A model generated the notes under the pieces. It was not told where the DNA came from. It ran no database searches and saw only the letters and a program-made list of their open reading frames with translations. 64,000 nucleotides of DNA from Flavobacterium sp. 123 (lineage in GTDB: Bacteria; Bacteroidota; Bacteroidia; Flavobacteriales; Flavobacteriaceae), in assembly GCF_003634825.1 (NCBI RefSeq), contig NZ_RBXD01000001.1:2316501-2380500 (forward strand), in the 5' to 3' direction. Numbering within the stretch: the stretch's first letter is position 1; every line of letters starts with the position of its first letter. Below are positions 55,666 through 62,932 of this stretch, piece by piece. Both the position numbers and the translations under genes were made by a program.

Positions 55666-55746
55666 AGTTTAAAATATTTGCTGCAAATTTAGTCAATCTT
55701 TCAAGAATAGTTACTAATTTTCCAGCTCATTTAATCAAATAAAAAT

Positions 55747-56136
55747 ATGCAAAAACAAATTAATGCCGTTAAGGAATTTCACGCCGCATTTAGAATCGGT
55801 CATAGTGAAACCCCAAAAGCCGATTTGGGAGAAAGTAAAAATACACTTCGGTATCATTTGATGAAAGAAGAAAACGAAGAATATCTTGAAGCCGTTCAGA
55901 ATAATGATTTGGTTGAAATTGCCGATGCATTGGGGGATATGATGTATATTCTTTGTGGAACTATAATTGAACACGGATTGCAGCATAAAATTGAAGAAGT
56001 TTTTGATGAAATTCAACGAAGTAATATGAGCAAGTTAGGAGAAGATGGAAATCCAATTTATCGTGAAGACGGTAAAGTAATGAAAGGTCCAAACTATTTT
56101 AAGCCAGACTTTTCTAAAATTTTAGGTACTAAATAA
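55747..56136 (+). CDS. MazG-like nucleoside triphosphate pyrophosphohydrolase
   Basis: All-alpha NTP pyrophosphohydrolase of 129 residues. The metal motif EExxE is at 41-45 (KEENEEYL), with ExxD at 57-60 (LVEIADALGD). Substrate probably dNTP or a modified nucleotide, inferred from family. No MazE/MazF-type partner nearby. A bidirectional terminator follows. Confidence 0.85.
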   Translation: MQKQINAVKEFHAAFRIGHSETPKADLGESKNTLRYHLMKEENEEYLEAVQNNDLVEIADALGDMMYILCGTIIEHGLQHKIEEVFDEIQRSNMSKLGEDGNPIYREDGKVMKGPNYFKPDFSKILGTK

Positions 56137-56166
56137 GGCACTTAAAATGCCGCTCAAACAAGACAT

Positions 56167-56201
56167 AAAAAAATCGGTTTTCATTGAAAACCGATTTTTT
56201 T
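56167..56201. terminator. Palindromic terminator between mazG-like gene and ilvE
   Basis: Seventeen-base arms (56167-56183 and 56185-56201) around one base; A7 and T7 at the ends make it symmetrical. Confidence 0.92.
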
Positions 56202-56221
56202 TATAAAACTAAAACTTATAT

Positions 56222-57289
56222 TTATACTTTAACAGTCCAACCAAAAGTATCTTCAGCAAGTTTGTTTTGAATATTTGTTAATTTGTCTTTTAATTCAAGT
56301 GCAACTGAATTTTCAATTTTTGGCAATTCATAATAAACATCTTTATATGAAAATCCAGAAATAGGACTTACAACTGCAGCCGTTCCAGCTCCAAAAATTT
56401 CTTTTAAACTACCGTTTTTAGAAGCTTCAACTAATTCAGATACTGTAACAGAACGAACTTCAACATTTATACCTTCGCTTTTTGCTAAATCAATTAGTGT
56501 TTTTCTAGTTACACCATCAAGGATTCTTTCACTAACTGGGGCAGTTAATAAAGTGTTATTTATTCTGAAGAAAACATTCATTGTTCCTGCTTCTTCAAGT
56601 TTTGTATGCGTTGCATCATCTGTCCAAATTACTTGTTGGAAACCTTCTTTATTAGCTAGGTTAGTCGGGTAAAACTGTCCAGCGTAGTTTCCTGCAGCTT
56701 TAGCAGCTCCAATTCCTCCATTAGCAGCTCTACTGAAATGTTCTGCAATAAGTACTTTTACTTCTCCTGAATAATAAGATTTTACAGGAGATAAAATGAT
56801 CATAAATTTATATTCATCAGATGGATTTGCAATTACTCCAGTTCCGGTAGCAATCATAAATGGTCTGATATACATAGAATTTCCTTTTCCTTTTTTAACC
56901 CATTCTTGATCTAATTTCAACAATTCATTTAAACCATTCATGAAAATTTCTTCAGGAACTTCAGGCATCGCTAATCTAGCTGCAGAGCTGTTAAAACGTT
57001 TGTAGTTTTCATCAGGTCTAAAAAGCCAAATGTCATTATTGTCATCTTTATATGCTTTCATTCCTTCAAAAATAGCTTGGCCATAATGAAAAACTCTTGT
57101 AGATGGATCAACAAGAAATGGTGCATAGGGTTTAATTACCGGTTTTTGCCATTCTCCATTTTTAAAATCACATTCGAATAAATGGTCTGTAAAAACGGAA
57201 CCAAATGATAATTTGTCAAAATCTACTTCATTTATTTTTGTAGTAGCTGCTTTTATAATCTCAATTTTGTTTGTTTGAGTTGCACTCAT
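56222..57289 (-). CDS. ilvE: Branched-chain amino acid aminotransferase
   Basis: Fold-type IV PLP enzyme that interconverts Leu/Ile/Val and their 2-oxo acids. The Schiff-base Lys197 lies in GAAKAAGNYAGQFYP, the Tyr/Arg substrate site in FHYGQAIFEGMKAY, and the Glu in KLEEAGTMNVF. Length 355 matches the class II (mitochondrial-like) BCAT. It has a long 5' gap with its own -7 box (57375-57382). Confidence 0.95.
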   Translation of the reverse strand: MSATQTNKIEIIKAATTKINEVDFDKLSFGSVFTDHLFECDFKNGEWQKPVIKPYAPFLVDPSTRVFHYGQAIFEGMKAYKDDNNDIWLFRPDENYKRFNSSAARLAMPEVPEEIFMNGLNELLKLDQEWVKKGKGNSMYIRPFMIATGTGVIANPSDEYKFMIILSPVKSYYSGEVKVLIAEHFSRAANGGIGAAKAAGNYAGQFYPTNLANKEGFQQVIWTDDATHTKLEEAGTMNVFFRINNTLLTAPVSERILDGVTRKTLIDLAKSEGINVEVRSVTVSELVEASKNGSLKEIFGAGTAAVVSPISGFSYKDVYYELPKIENSVALELKDKLTNIQNKLAEDTFGWTVKV

Positions 57290-57374
57290 GATAATGAATT
57301 GTTTTTATGATATTTATAGTAATAAGCCTTAGCTTAAAACATTGATTTGAAATTTTCGAAAATTATAATGATTG

Positions 57375-57382
57375 CAAAATTA
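57375..57382 (-). promoter_or_regulatory. Candidate -7 box for ilvE
   Basis: Minus-strand TAATTTTG, giving a leader of about 80 bases. Confidence 0.4.
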
Positions 57383-57526
57383 AATAAAAATCAACAAAAA
57401 CCTTGCTAAAACCACATTAATTAATGCGTTTAACTGTGATTTATTTATATTTTAAAAAAACTAAAAAAATACAGTCAAATTATATGAAAAATATAAAAAA
57501 TATAGATTATTTAGAACGAAACGTTT

Positions 57527-57544
57527 TAGTTTTGACTAATTTTG
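57527..57544 (+). promoter_or_regulatory. Two overlapping-context -7 boxes for mnmD
   Basis: TAGTTTTG (57527-57534) and TAATTTTG (57537-57544) both fit TAnnTTTG, 48 to 58 bases before the TTG start. Confidence 0.45.
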
Positions 57545-57591
57545 GTCTTATTAAGTGCTTATTTAAATAAAGTTTAACTCGAATAACAATT

Positions 57592-58254
57592 TTGGAAAGA
57601 GAAATAATTCAAACACTAGATGGGTCTACAACCATTCATCTTAAGGAATGGGACGAGTGTTATCATTCTAAGCACGGCGCTATTCAAGAAGCGCAACACG
57701 TTTTTATAAAAAATGGTCTTGCTTTATTCGAAAATAAATCTGTTTCTATTCTAGAAATTGGATTTGGAACAGGCTTAAATGCTTTTATTACTTTTTTAGA
57801 GTCAAAAAAATTACAGCAGTCTATTGATTATGTTGGAGTAGAAGCTTATCCAGTCTCTGCAGACGAAGTACTTTCTATGAATTATGTTGCGGAATTGAAT
57901 GCGGAAACGGAAACTGCAATTTTCAAAAAAATGCATGAAAGTAATTGGGACGAGCAAGTAAAATTGAGCGAAAATTTTGTACTGACAAAACGGAAACAAT
58001 TTTTTGATGCAATTGATGATATAGAAAAATTTGACCTTATTTATTTTGATGCTTTTGGGTATAGAGTGCAACCAGAATTGTGGAGTACGGCTATTTTTCA
58101 AAAAATGCATAATGCCTTAAAACCGCAAGGAAAGTTAGTTACCTATGCTGCTCGTGGAGTAGTAAAGCGCAGTATGATTGAGGTTGGGTTCACAGTCGAA
58201 AAACTTGCTGGCCCTCCAGGGAAAAGAGAAATGTTCCGAGCAAGCAAACTTTAA
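57592..58254 (+). CDS. mnmD: tRNA 2-thiouridine methyltransferase MnmD
   Basis: Last step of 5-methylaminomethyl-2-thiouridine synthesis in tRNA; this is the stand-alone MnmD domain without the FAD oxidase of MnmC. The SAM loop is ILEIGFGTGLNAF near 50-62, and DLIYFDAFGYRVQPELWS near 150 and YAARGVVKRSMIEVGF near 185 are characteristic. The start is TTG (57592): the protein begins MEREIIQTLDGSTTIHL, which fits the family start, and no ATG precedes it in frame. Confidence 0.9.
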   Translation: MEREIIQTLDGSTTIHLKEWDECYHSKHGAIQEAQHVFIKNGLALFENKSVSILEIGFGTGLNAFITFLESKKLQQSIDYVGVEAYPVSADEVLSMNYVAELNAETETAIFKKMHESNWDEQVKLSENFVLTKRKQFFDAIDDIEKFDLIYFDAFGYRVQPELWSTAIFQKMHNALKPQGKLVTYAARGVVKRSMIEVGFTVEKLAGPPGKREMFRASKL

Positions 58255-58376
58255 TTTTTTTTTTGATATAAAATAAAAAACTTAAATCTACGTTAAAGAA
58301 ATAGGTTTTACTTGTAAATAATGTATTTTTACAACACGTTAAAATGAAAATCTAACCCCCAAAATCTTAATTAATT

Positions 58377-58574
58377 ATGTCAAAAATCATGTTTGATTAC
58401 ACAAAATCGATTTTAGAAAGAGTAAGTTTTGACCCTATACTTTTTTGCAAAGAATTAGAAAAGGCCATCAAAACATTGTTGCCATATGAAATGGAACAAT
58501 TACGAGAATGGTTGTTAAATTTCACTTTCGAAAAGCCGGAACTAAAACAATGTCTGATTATAGTTAACCAATAA
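58377..58574 (+). CDS. Small hypothetical protein
   Basis: Sixty-five residues, start ATG; MFDYTKSILERVSFDPILFCKELEKA and LLPYEMEQLREWL are helical and well balanced. It has a normal leader and is followed by a strong terminator. It does not resemble a named family, but looks like a real conserved small protein of this group. Confidence 0.65.
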   Translation: MSKIMFDYTKSILERVSFDPILFCKELEKAIKTLLPYEMEQLREWLLNFTFEKPELKQCLIIVNQ

Positions 58575-58605
58575 AAAAAGGAACCAGTAAATGGTTCCTT
58601 TTTTT
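58573..58605. terminator. Terminator shared by the small ORF and oxyR
   Basis: Fourteen-base arms (58573-58586 with 58592-58605) and a 5-base loop. The stop codon of oxyR (58604-58606) overlaps the right edge and that of the small ORF the left. Confidence 0.9.
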
Positions 58606-59545
58606 ATTTCTTCTGAATTGGACTTATGATTTCTACATTTTGAAAAACGATTGCTCCTTTTATAACGCCAGCAATTGTTGTTCTTAATGCGTCAATGATA
58701 TGGATTTTTAATTCGCTTTTAGGGAAAATCAAACTAACTTCTCTAGCGGGTTTAGGTTCCTTAAAATGACGAAGTTTCAGCTTGTCAGATTCTTTCAAAT
58801 CTAAGGTATGAAGGTAGGGTAGTAGTGTAGTGCCTAAACCTTCATCAGCTAGTTTTATTAATGTTTCAAAACTACCACTTTCTATTTGGAAGTGATTGAT
58901 TTCGTTTCGAGGATTGTTTTTACATAAATTTATAATCCCATCTCTAAAGCAATGTCCGTCTTGAAGTAACAGTATTTCATCTAGATTTAAATCCGACACT
59001 TCAATTTCTTCTTTCTGAAAAGTATGGTGGCTTTCTGGGATATAAGCTACAAAAGGTTCAAAATACAAAACAATTTCTTTGATTTTTTCTTCCATTAATG
59101 GTGTTGCTGCAATTGCCGCATCAAGATGTCCATTATTCAGTTTTGTAATAATTTCTTCAGTATTCAACTCTTCAATAATGAGTTTTACTTTTGGATATTT
59201 TTTTATGAAATTATTCAAAAACATAGGAAGTAATGTAGGCATAATGGTAGGAATAATTCCTAATCGGAATTCACCACCTATAAACCCTTTTTGTTGTTCT
59301 ACAATGTCTTGAATACGATCTGCTTCATTTACAATATTCTTAGCTTGATTGACAATTTTTTGACCAATATCTGTTAGTTGTATTGGTTTTTTTGTTCTGT
59401 CAAATATTTGGATACTTAATTCTTCTTCTATTTTTTGAATTTGCATACTCAATGTAGGTTGCGTAACAAAGCATTTATCAGCAGCAAGAGTGAAATTTTT
59501 ATGTTCGGCTACGGCCAAAACATATTTTAGTTGGGTAATTGTCAT
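58604..59545 (-). CDS. oxyR: Hydrogen peroxide-sensing LysR regulator OxyR
   Basis: LysR-type: N-terminal HTH (about 1-60) with NFTLAADKCFVTQPTLSMQIQKIE and a C-terminal redox domain. With the start at 59545 (MTITQLKYVLAVAEHKN) the two redox cysteines fall at 199 and 208 in GHCFRDGIINLC, the same positions as in E. coli OxyR, which favours this start over the longer frame ending at 59584. Peroxide would oxidise Cys199 to a disulfide. It is divergent from dps, 96 bases apart, and probably controls it. Confidence 0.94.
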   Translation of the reverse strand: MTITQLKYVLAVAEHKNFTLAADKCFVTQPTLSMQIQKIEEELSIQIFDRTKKPIQLTDIGQKIVNQAKNIVNEADRIQDIVEQQKGFIGGEFRLGIIPTIMPTLLPMFLNNFIKKYPKVKLIIEELNTEEIITKLNNGHLDAAIAATPLMEEKIKEIVLYFEPFVAYIPESHHTFQKEEIEVSDLNLDEILLLQDGHCFRDGIINLCKNNPRNEINHFQIESGSFETLIKLADEGLGTTLLPYLHTLDLKESDKLKLRHFKEPKPAREVSLIFPKSELKIHIIDALRTTIAGVIKGAIVFQNVEIISPIQKK

Positions 59546-59546
59546 G

Positions 59547-59597
59547 TTTATAGTAATTTCTGATGCAAATATAAAAACAATCAATTTAATTTATAGT
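59547..59597. promoter_or_regulatory. Direct repeat in the oxyR-dps divergent region
   Basis: TTTATAGT occurs at 59547-59554 and again at 59590-59597, 43 bases apart. The second copy lies at the place of a -33 element for the dps -7 box. ATAG is the core half-site of the classical OxyR box, but the rest is not conserved, so this is only a candidate. Confidence 0.35.
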
Positions 59598-59617
59598 TTC
59601 TTTCTTCGTTTTCTTAC

Positions 59618-59625
59618 TAAATTTG
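59618..59625 (+). promoter_or_regulatory. Candidate -7 box for dps
   Basis: TAAATTTG fits TAnnTTTG, 16 bases before the ATG. No -33 is seen, consistent with a need for an activator. Confidence 0.5.
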
Positions 59626-59641
59626 ATTAAAATTTAAAGTC

Positions 59642-60121
59642 ATGAAAACAAATCTAATAGGATTACCTGTAAAAGAATCAGAATTAATTGTGGTAGAATT
59701 GAATGTTTTACTATCTAATTTTCAAGTCTATTATCAAAATTTAAGAGGAATTCATTGGAACATTAGAGGCAAACGTTTCTTTGATTTGCATGTTAAATTT
59801 GAACAGTTATACAATGATTCACAACTGAAGATAGATATGATAGCTGAGCGTGTACTTACACTTGGCGGAAGACCCTTACATACTTTTGAAGATTATATTA
59901 AGTTCAATCAATTGACGGTAGGTAAGAATGTTTCCAATGACGAAAAAGCAATTCATTTGATTGTAGATTCATTATCCAAGTTGTTGAAAATAGAAAGAGA
60001 AATTTTAGAAAAAGCATCTGAAATAAATGATGAAGGTACGAATACGATGATTAGTGATTTTGTTTCGGAACAAGAAAAAACCATTTGGATGATGTGTGCC
60101 TGGTTAGAAGAAGAATTGTAA
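59642..60121 (+). CDS. dps: Dps ferritin-like DNA-protection protein
   Basis: Forms a 12-subunit shell that oxidises iron with peroxide. The ferroxidase site is complete: His38, His50, Asp65 and Glu69 with the characteristic spacing of 12, 15 and 4 (HWNIRG, FFDLHVKFEQ, KIDMIAER). Length 159. It has no Lys-rich DNA-binding tail, so DNA binding is uncertain. Divergent from oxyR. Confidence 0.95.
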   Translation: MKTNLIGLPVKESELIVVELNVLLSNFQVYYQNLRGIHWNIRGKRFFDLHVKFEQLYNDSQLKIDMIAERVLTLGGRPLHTFEDYIKFNQLTVGKNVSNDEKAIHLIVDSLSKLLKIEREILEKASEINDEGTNTMISDFVSEQEKTIWMMCAWLEEEL

Positions 60122-60203
60122 CAATCGTATTAAAATACGTTAGAAATACGTTAAAATGTAAGTTGGATTTTTTGGAATAGATATAAATCAAATAATTTAG
60201 TTT

Positions 60204-60211
60204 TACATTTG
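60204..60211 (+). promoter_or_regulatory. Candidate -7 box for carbonic anhydrase
   Basis: TACATTTG fits TAnnTTTG, 23 bases before the ATG. The gap before it holds a repeated ATACGTTA (60136-60143 and 60148-60155). Confidence 0.45.
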
Positions 60212-60234
60212 AAAAAAATAAAACCCAGTATTGT

Positions 60235-60873
60235 ATGAGTAGTGATTTTTATAAAAAAATATTAGATAATAATAAAAAATGGGTTGAAACATCTTTGGCT
60301 CTTGATCCTAATTATTTTCAAGATTTAGCCAAAAAACAAACGCCCCCTTTATTATGGATTGGTTGTTCGGATAGTAGAGTTCCGGCAAATGAAATTGTTG
60401 GTGCAAAACCAGGTGATGTTTTTGTGCATAGAAATATTGCTAACATGGTCGTGCATTCAGATATGAATATGCTAAGCGTTTTAGACTATGCTGTTAATGT
60501 TTTGAAGGTTAAACATGTTATTGTTTGTGGACATTATGGTTGTGGTGGTGTACAAGCCGCTATGAATAATCAATCAATAGGAATTATTGATAACTGGATT
60601 CGCCATATTAAAGATGTTTATCGTTTGCATCAATCCTACTTAGATTCTATTAAAGATGAGACAGAGCGGTTTAATGCTTTTGTAGAGGTAAATGTAAAAG
60701 AACAAGTATTTGATTTAGCCAAAACATCAATAGTACAGTCAGCTTGGAAAAACGGGCAGGATTTAACTTTGCACGGTTGGGCTTACGGTTTGAACTCTGG
60801 ATTCGTTACGGATTTAGATGTAAACATAAGTTCAGATGTTGATTTAGATGAAGTTTATCAATTAAAATTTTAA
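60235..60873 (+). CDS. can: Beta-class carbonic anhydrase
   Basis: Interconverts CO2 and bicarbonate. Zinc ligands Cys44 and Asp46 with Arg48 (GCSDSRVP) and His100 and Cys103 (GHYGCGG) are all present. Length 212, cytoplasmic (no signal). It follows dps by 113 bases with a promoter of its own. Terminator 60892-60919. Confidence 0.96.
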   Translation: MSSDFYKKILDNNKKWVETSLALDPNYFQDLAKKQTPPLLWIGCSDSRVPANEIVGAKPGDVFVHRNIANMVVHSDMNMLSVLDYAVNVLKVKHVIVCGHYGCGGVQAAMNNQSIGIIDNWIRHIKDVYRLHQSYLDSIKDETERFNAFVEVNVKEQVFDLAKTSIVQSAWKNGQDLTLHGWAYGLNSGFVTDLDVNISSDVDLDEVYQLKF

Positions 60874-60891
60874 TTGAAAATTAATAAAAAC

Positions 60892-60919
60892 AAAAAAACT
60901 GCTCTTGAGCAGTTTTTTT
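60892..60919. terminator. Terminator between can and the LETM1-like gene
   Basis: AAAAAAACTGCTC (60892-60904) and GAGCAGTTTTTTT (60907-60919) with a very short loop; symmetrical. Confidence 0.88.
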
Positions 60920-60928
60920 GTTTTTATA

Positions 60929-62131
60929 TTAATCCTCTTTTTCAAGGTTTTCATTAAATGCGGATGGTAGTAATGTAGGGATGAATTTAATTAATATCGG
61001 TAATAATAAACTTCCTCCAGGAAGCAAAAAAATAGTTAAAGAAGGAATCGTTTTGCAAATATCTAATAATTGTTTTTTTACTTTCTTCTTTTCTTTCTCA
61101 TCTAAATCTCTTCTGGTTGAATAAGCAAGTAAGAGCATCAATTCTTTACTTTGAACAATTTCTTTAACTAATCTGTTTTTGTTTCGGGAAACAAGCGTTA
61201 CCACACTTTGAGTGGTTTGATCGTAAAAATGTTTTACAGGATTAGAATAGTTAAAATAAGGAATATCTTTTTTATGTTCTATGATGAAATCGTTTGTGTT
61301 TTTGATACTTTGGTTTACAAAGCTATCTGAAATTCCAATTGTTTCGGCTAATTTATGTAAAAAATAAGCCTCGTTATTTTCAATTACACCATCACTCCAC
61401 AAAGCCATTCCTGCTATATCAATCAAATATTTTTTTTCAAGTTCATTTGTAAAATAATCCAATTGTAGGCTTTCTAAATTTTGAACGGAGTCTTTTGAAA
61501 ATTTACTGTAGCGTATAGAAGCTTCAAAAAGTTTGATTAGTAAATCATCATACTGCGTTTTATTCGATTTTATTTTTAGTGCTAATGTGACAATATTTAC
61601 AATAGTTTCCTCAATTTTTTTTAGGTATTTTTCAGGAATAGCTCCGTGTATTATATATTGACGAAAGGCAAGAACATCCATAAATAATAACGCATTTGTT
61701 ACTAAATGCGAAAAGTTTTTACTGATGATACTGTCATTTGTTTGAACTCGTTCGTCAATGATTTTTTCTAAAGTCAGTGAAGGATTGTTTTTAGGAAGTA
61801 TTTTTTTGAATAAGTTGAAACCTTCTGGATGCATTTGATTATAAAATGCCACAGTTTCAGAAATAAAATTTTCAGTATTGGTTTCTTTTTTTGTTAAAGC
61901 ATAAACTCCAAATAATGTATTGAGCAGTGCTACTTTAGAAATTTCTTCTTTAAACCAGCCTTTTGTATTGATTGGTTTTTCAATTTCAAATGAAATTATA
62001 TGACCATATATAAAACCGGTGTTTCTTACTTTGTCATAGAAAGAATCGGTAGTTTCATTTATCGCTTGTTCAGAAAACTTTTGTTTATAAAAAAATTTAT
62101 CTATCCAGCCGGATGTTGATGGGTTAATCAT
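60929..62131 (-). CDS. LETM1-related protein
   Basis: Four hundred residues from ATG at 62131 (the longer frame to 62152 begins at a TTG). The C-terminal region (about 330-385) holds KKKVKKQLLDICKTIPSLTIFLLPGGSLLLPILIKFIPTLLP, which matches the LETM1 membrane-associated domain of Bacteroidota proteins; it contains the only hydrophobic segment. A TerB-like acidic helix, ALWSDGVIENNEAYFLHKLAETIG near 245, is also seen. Named in some genomes as biofilm-associated, but the function here is unknown. It is flanked by oxidative-stress genes. Confidence 0.75.
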   Translation of the reverse strand: MINPSTSGWIDKFFYKQKFSEQAINETTDSFYDKVRNTGFIYGHIISFEIEKPINTKGWFKEEISKVALLNTLFGVYALTKKETNTENFISETVAFYNQMHPEGFNLFKKILPKNNPSLTLEKIIDERVQTNDSIISKNFSHLVTNALLFMDVLAFRQYIIHGAIPEKYLKKIEETIVNIVTLALKIKSNKTQYDDLLIKLFEASIRYSKFSKDSVQNLESLQLDYFTNELEKKYLIDIAGMALWSDGVIENNEAYFLHKLAETIGISDSFVNQSIKNTNDFIIEHKKDIPYFNYSNPVKHFYDQTTQSVVTLVSRNKNRLVKEIVQSKELMLLLAYSTRRDLDEKEKKKVKKQLLDICKTIPSLTIFLLPGGSLLLPILIKFIPTLLPSAFNENLEKED

Positions 62132-62190
62132 TGCTTTGATTTGAAAGTACAAAGCTATGTTTTTTTGTGGTTTTCATATTAATTTAAAAT

Positions 62191-62232
62191 TAAAAAAAAA
62201 CCATCTCGCTTTTATTGTGAGATGGTTTTTCC
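62191..62232 (-). terminator. Terminator after sodC
   Basis: AAAAACCATCTC (62196-62207) and GAGATGGTTTTT (62219-62230); A run at the left gives U on the minus strand. Confidence 0.88.
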
Positions 62233-62246
62233 TAAGAAAATAATTT

Positions 62247-62774
62247 CTATTTAATTATAGCAGAACAAGCTACTCTTGCGCCTGAATTTCCAGATGGTTG
62301 AGTAGTAAAATCATCAGCACCTTGATGAACAATTAATCCTTTTCCAAGAATATCTTTTGAGGCATCACCACATCCTATGCACCATTCATCTGTTGTTAGC
62401 GTTATAGTTCCATTCCCTTTTTCATCTGCTGTGAAGTTTCCTATATCGCCTTTGTGATATTCTCCAACTCCCCATTTTCCATGATTTTTAAAAGTTGGAT
62501 TCCAATGTCCACCAGCCGAACTTCCATCTGCGGCTGTACAGTCTGATTTTTCATGAATATGGATAGCGTGAATACCTGGTTTTAAACCAGCTAATTTAGC
62601 AACAAAAGTTACTTTTCCTTTTTTCTCTACAAAAGTTGCGGTTCCAGAAACAGTGCTATTACTTTTTGATTCAAAAGCAATATTTAATTCTTTAGTGTCA
62701 GCTGATTTTGTATTCGTTTTGCATCCAATAATAATAGCAAAAACGACAGCGGTAGTGAGGATTATTTTTTTCAT
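62247..62774 (-). CDS. sodC: Cu/Zn superoxide dismutase, lipoprotein
   Basis: Dismutes superoxide outside the cytoplasm. The lipobox IIGC puts a lipidated Cys at 18. Metal ligands are complete: Cu His72, His74, His90 (bridging) and His150; Zn His90, His98, His107 and Asp110, with Cys residues for the disulfide (Cys79). Length 175 is typical. It is separate from oxyR and dps but shares their role. Confidence 0.95.
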   Translation of the reverse strand: MKKIILTTAVVFAIIIGCKTNTKSADTKELNIAFESKSNSTVSGTATFVEKKGKVTFVAKLAGLKPGIHAIHIHEKSDCTAADGSSAGGHWNPTFKNHGKWGVGEYHKGDIGNFTADEKGNGTITLTTDEWCIGCGDASKDILGKGLIVHQGADDFTTQPSGNSGARVACSAIIK

Positions 62775-62867
62775 AAATATGTTTGGATTGATTATTTGTA
62801 TAAAATTACATATAAATAAAATGTGTTTATTTAAAGTTGTCTTAAATCTTCATTCAAATTGAATTAA

Positions 62868-62902
62868 AAACCGCATCTATTCCTGATGAACAGATGCGGT
62901 CT
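62868..62902 (-). terminator. Terminator after the acyl-CoA dehydrogenase gene
   Basis: ACCGCATCT (62870-62878) and AGATGCGGT (62892-62900) with TTC and GAA extending the stem. Confidence 0.8.
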
Positions 62903-62932
62903 TTTAAATTTTCATTAGGATTTCCCTTAATT

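Larger units (their letters stand above)
57290..57591. other. Divergent intergenic region, ilvE and mnmD
   Basis: This 302-base AT-rich region has no ORF. It carries a minus-strand -7 box for ilvE (57375-57382), and two plus-strand -7 boxes, TAGTTTTG (57527-57534) and TAATTTTG (57537-57544), for mnmD. No leucine-responsive leader or T-box is evident. Confidence 0.6.
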
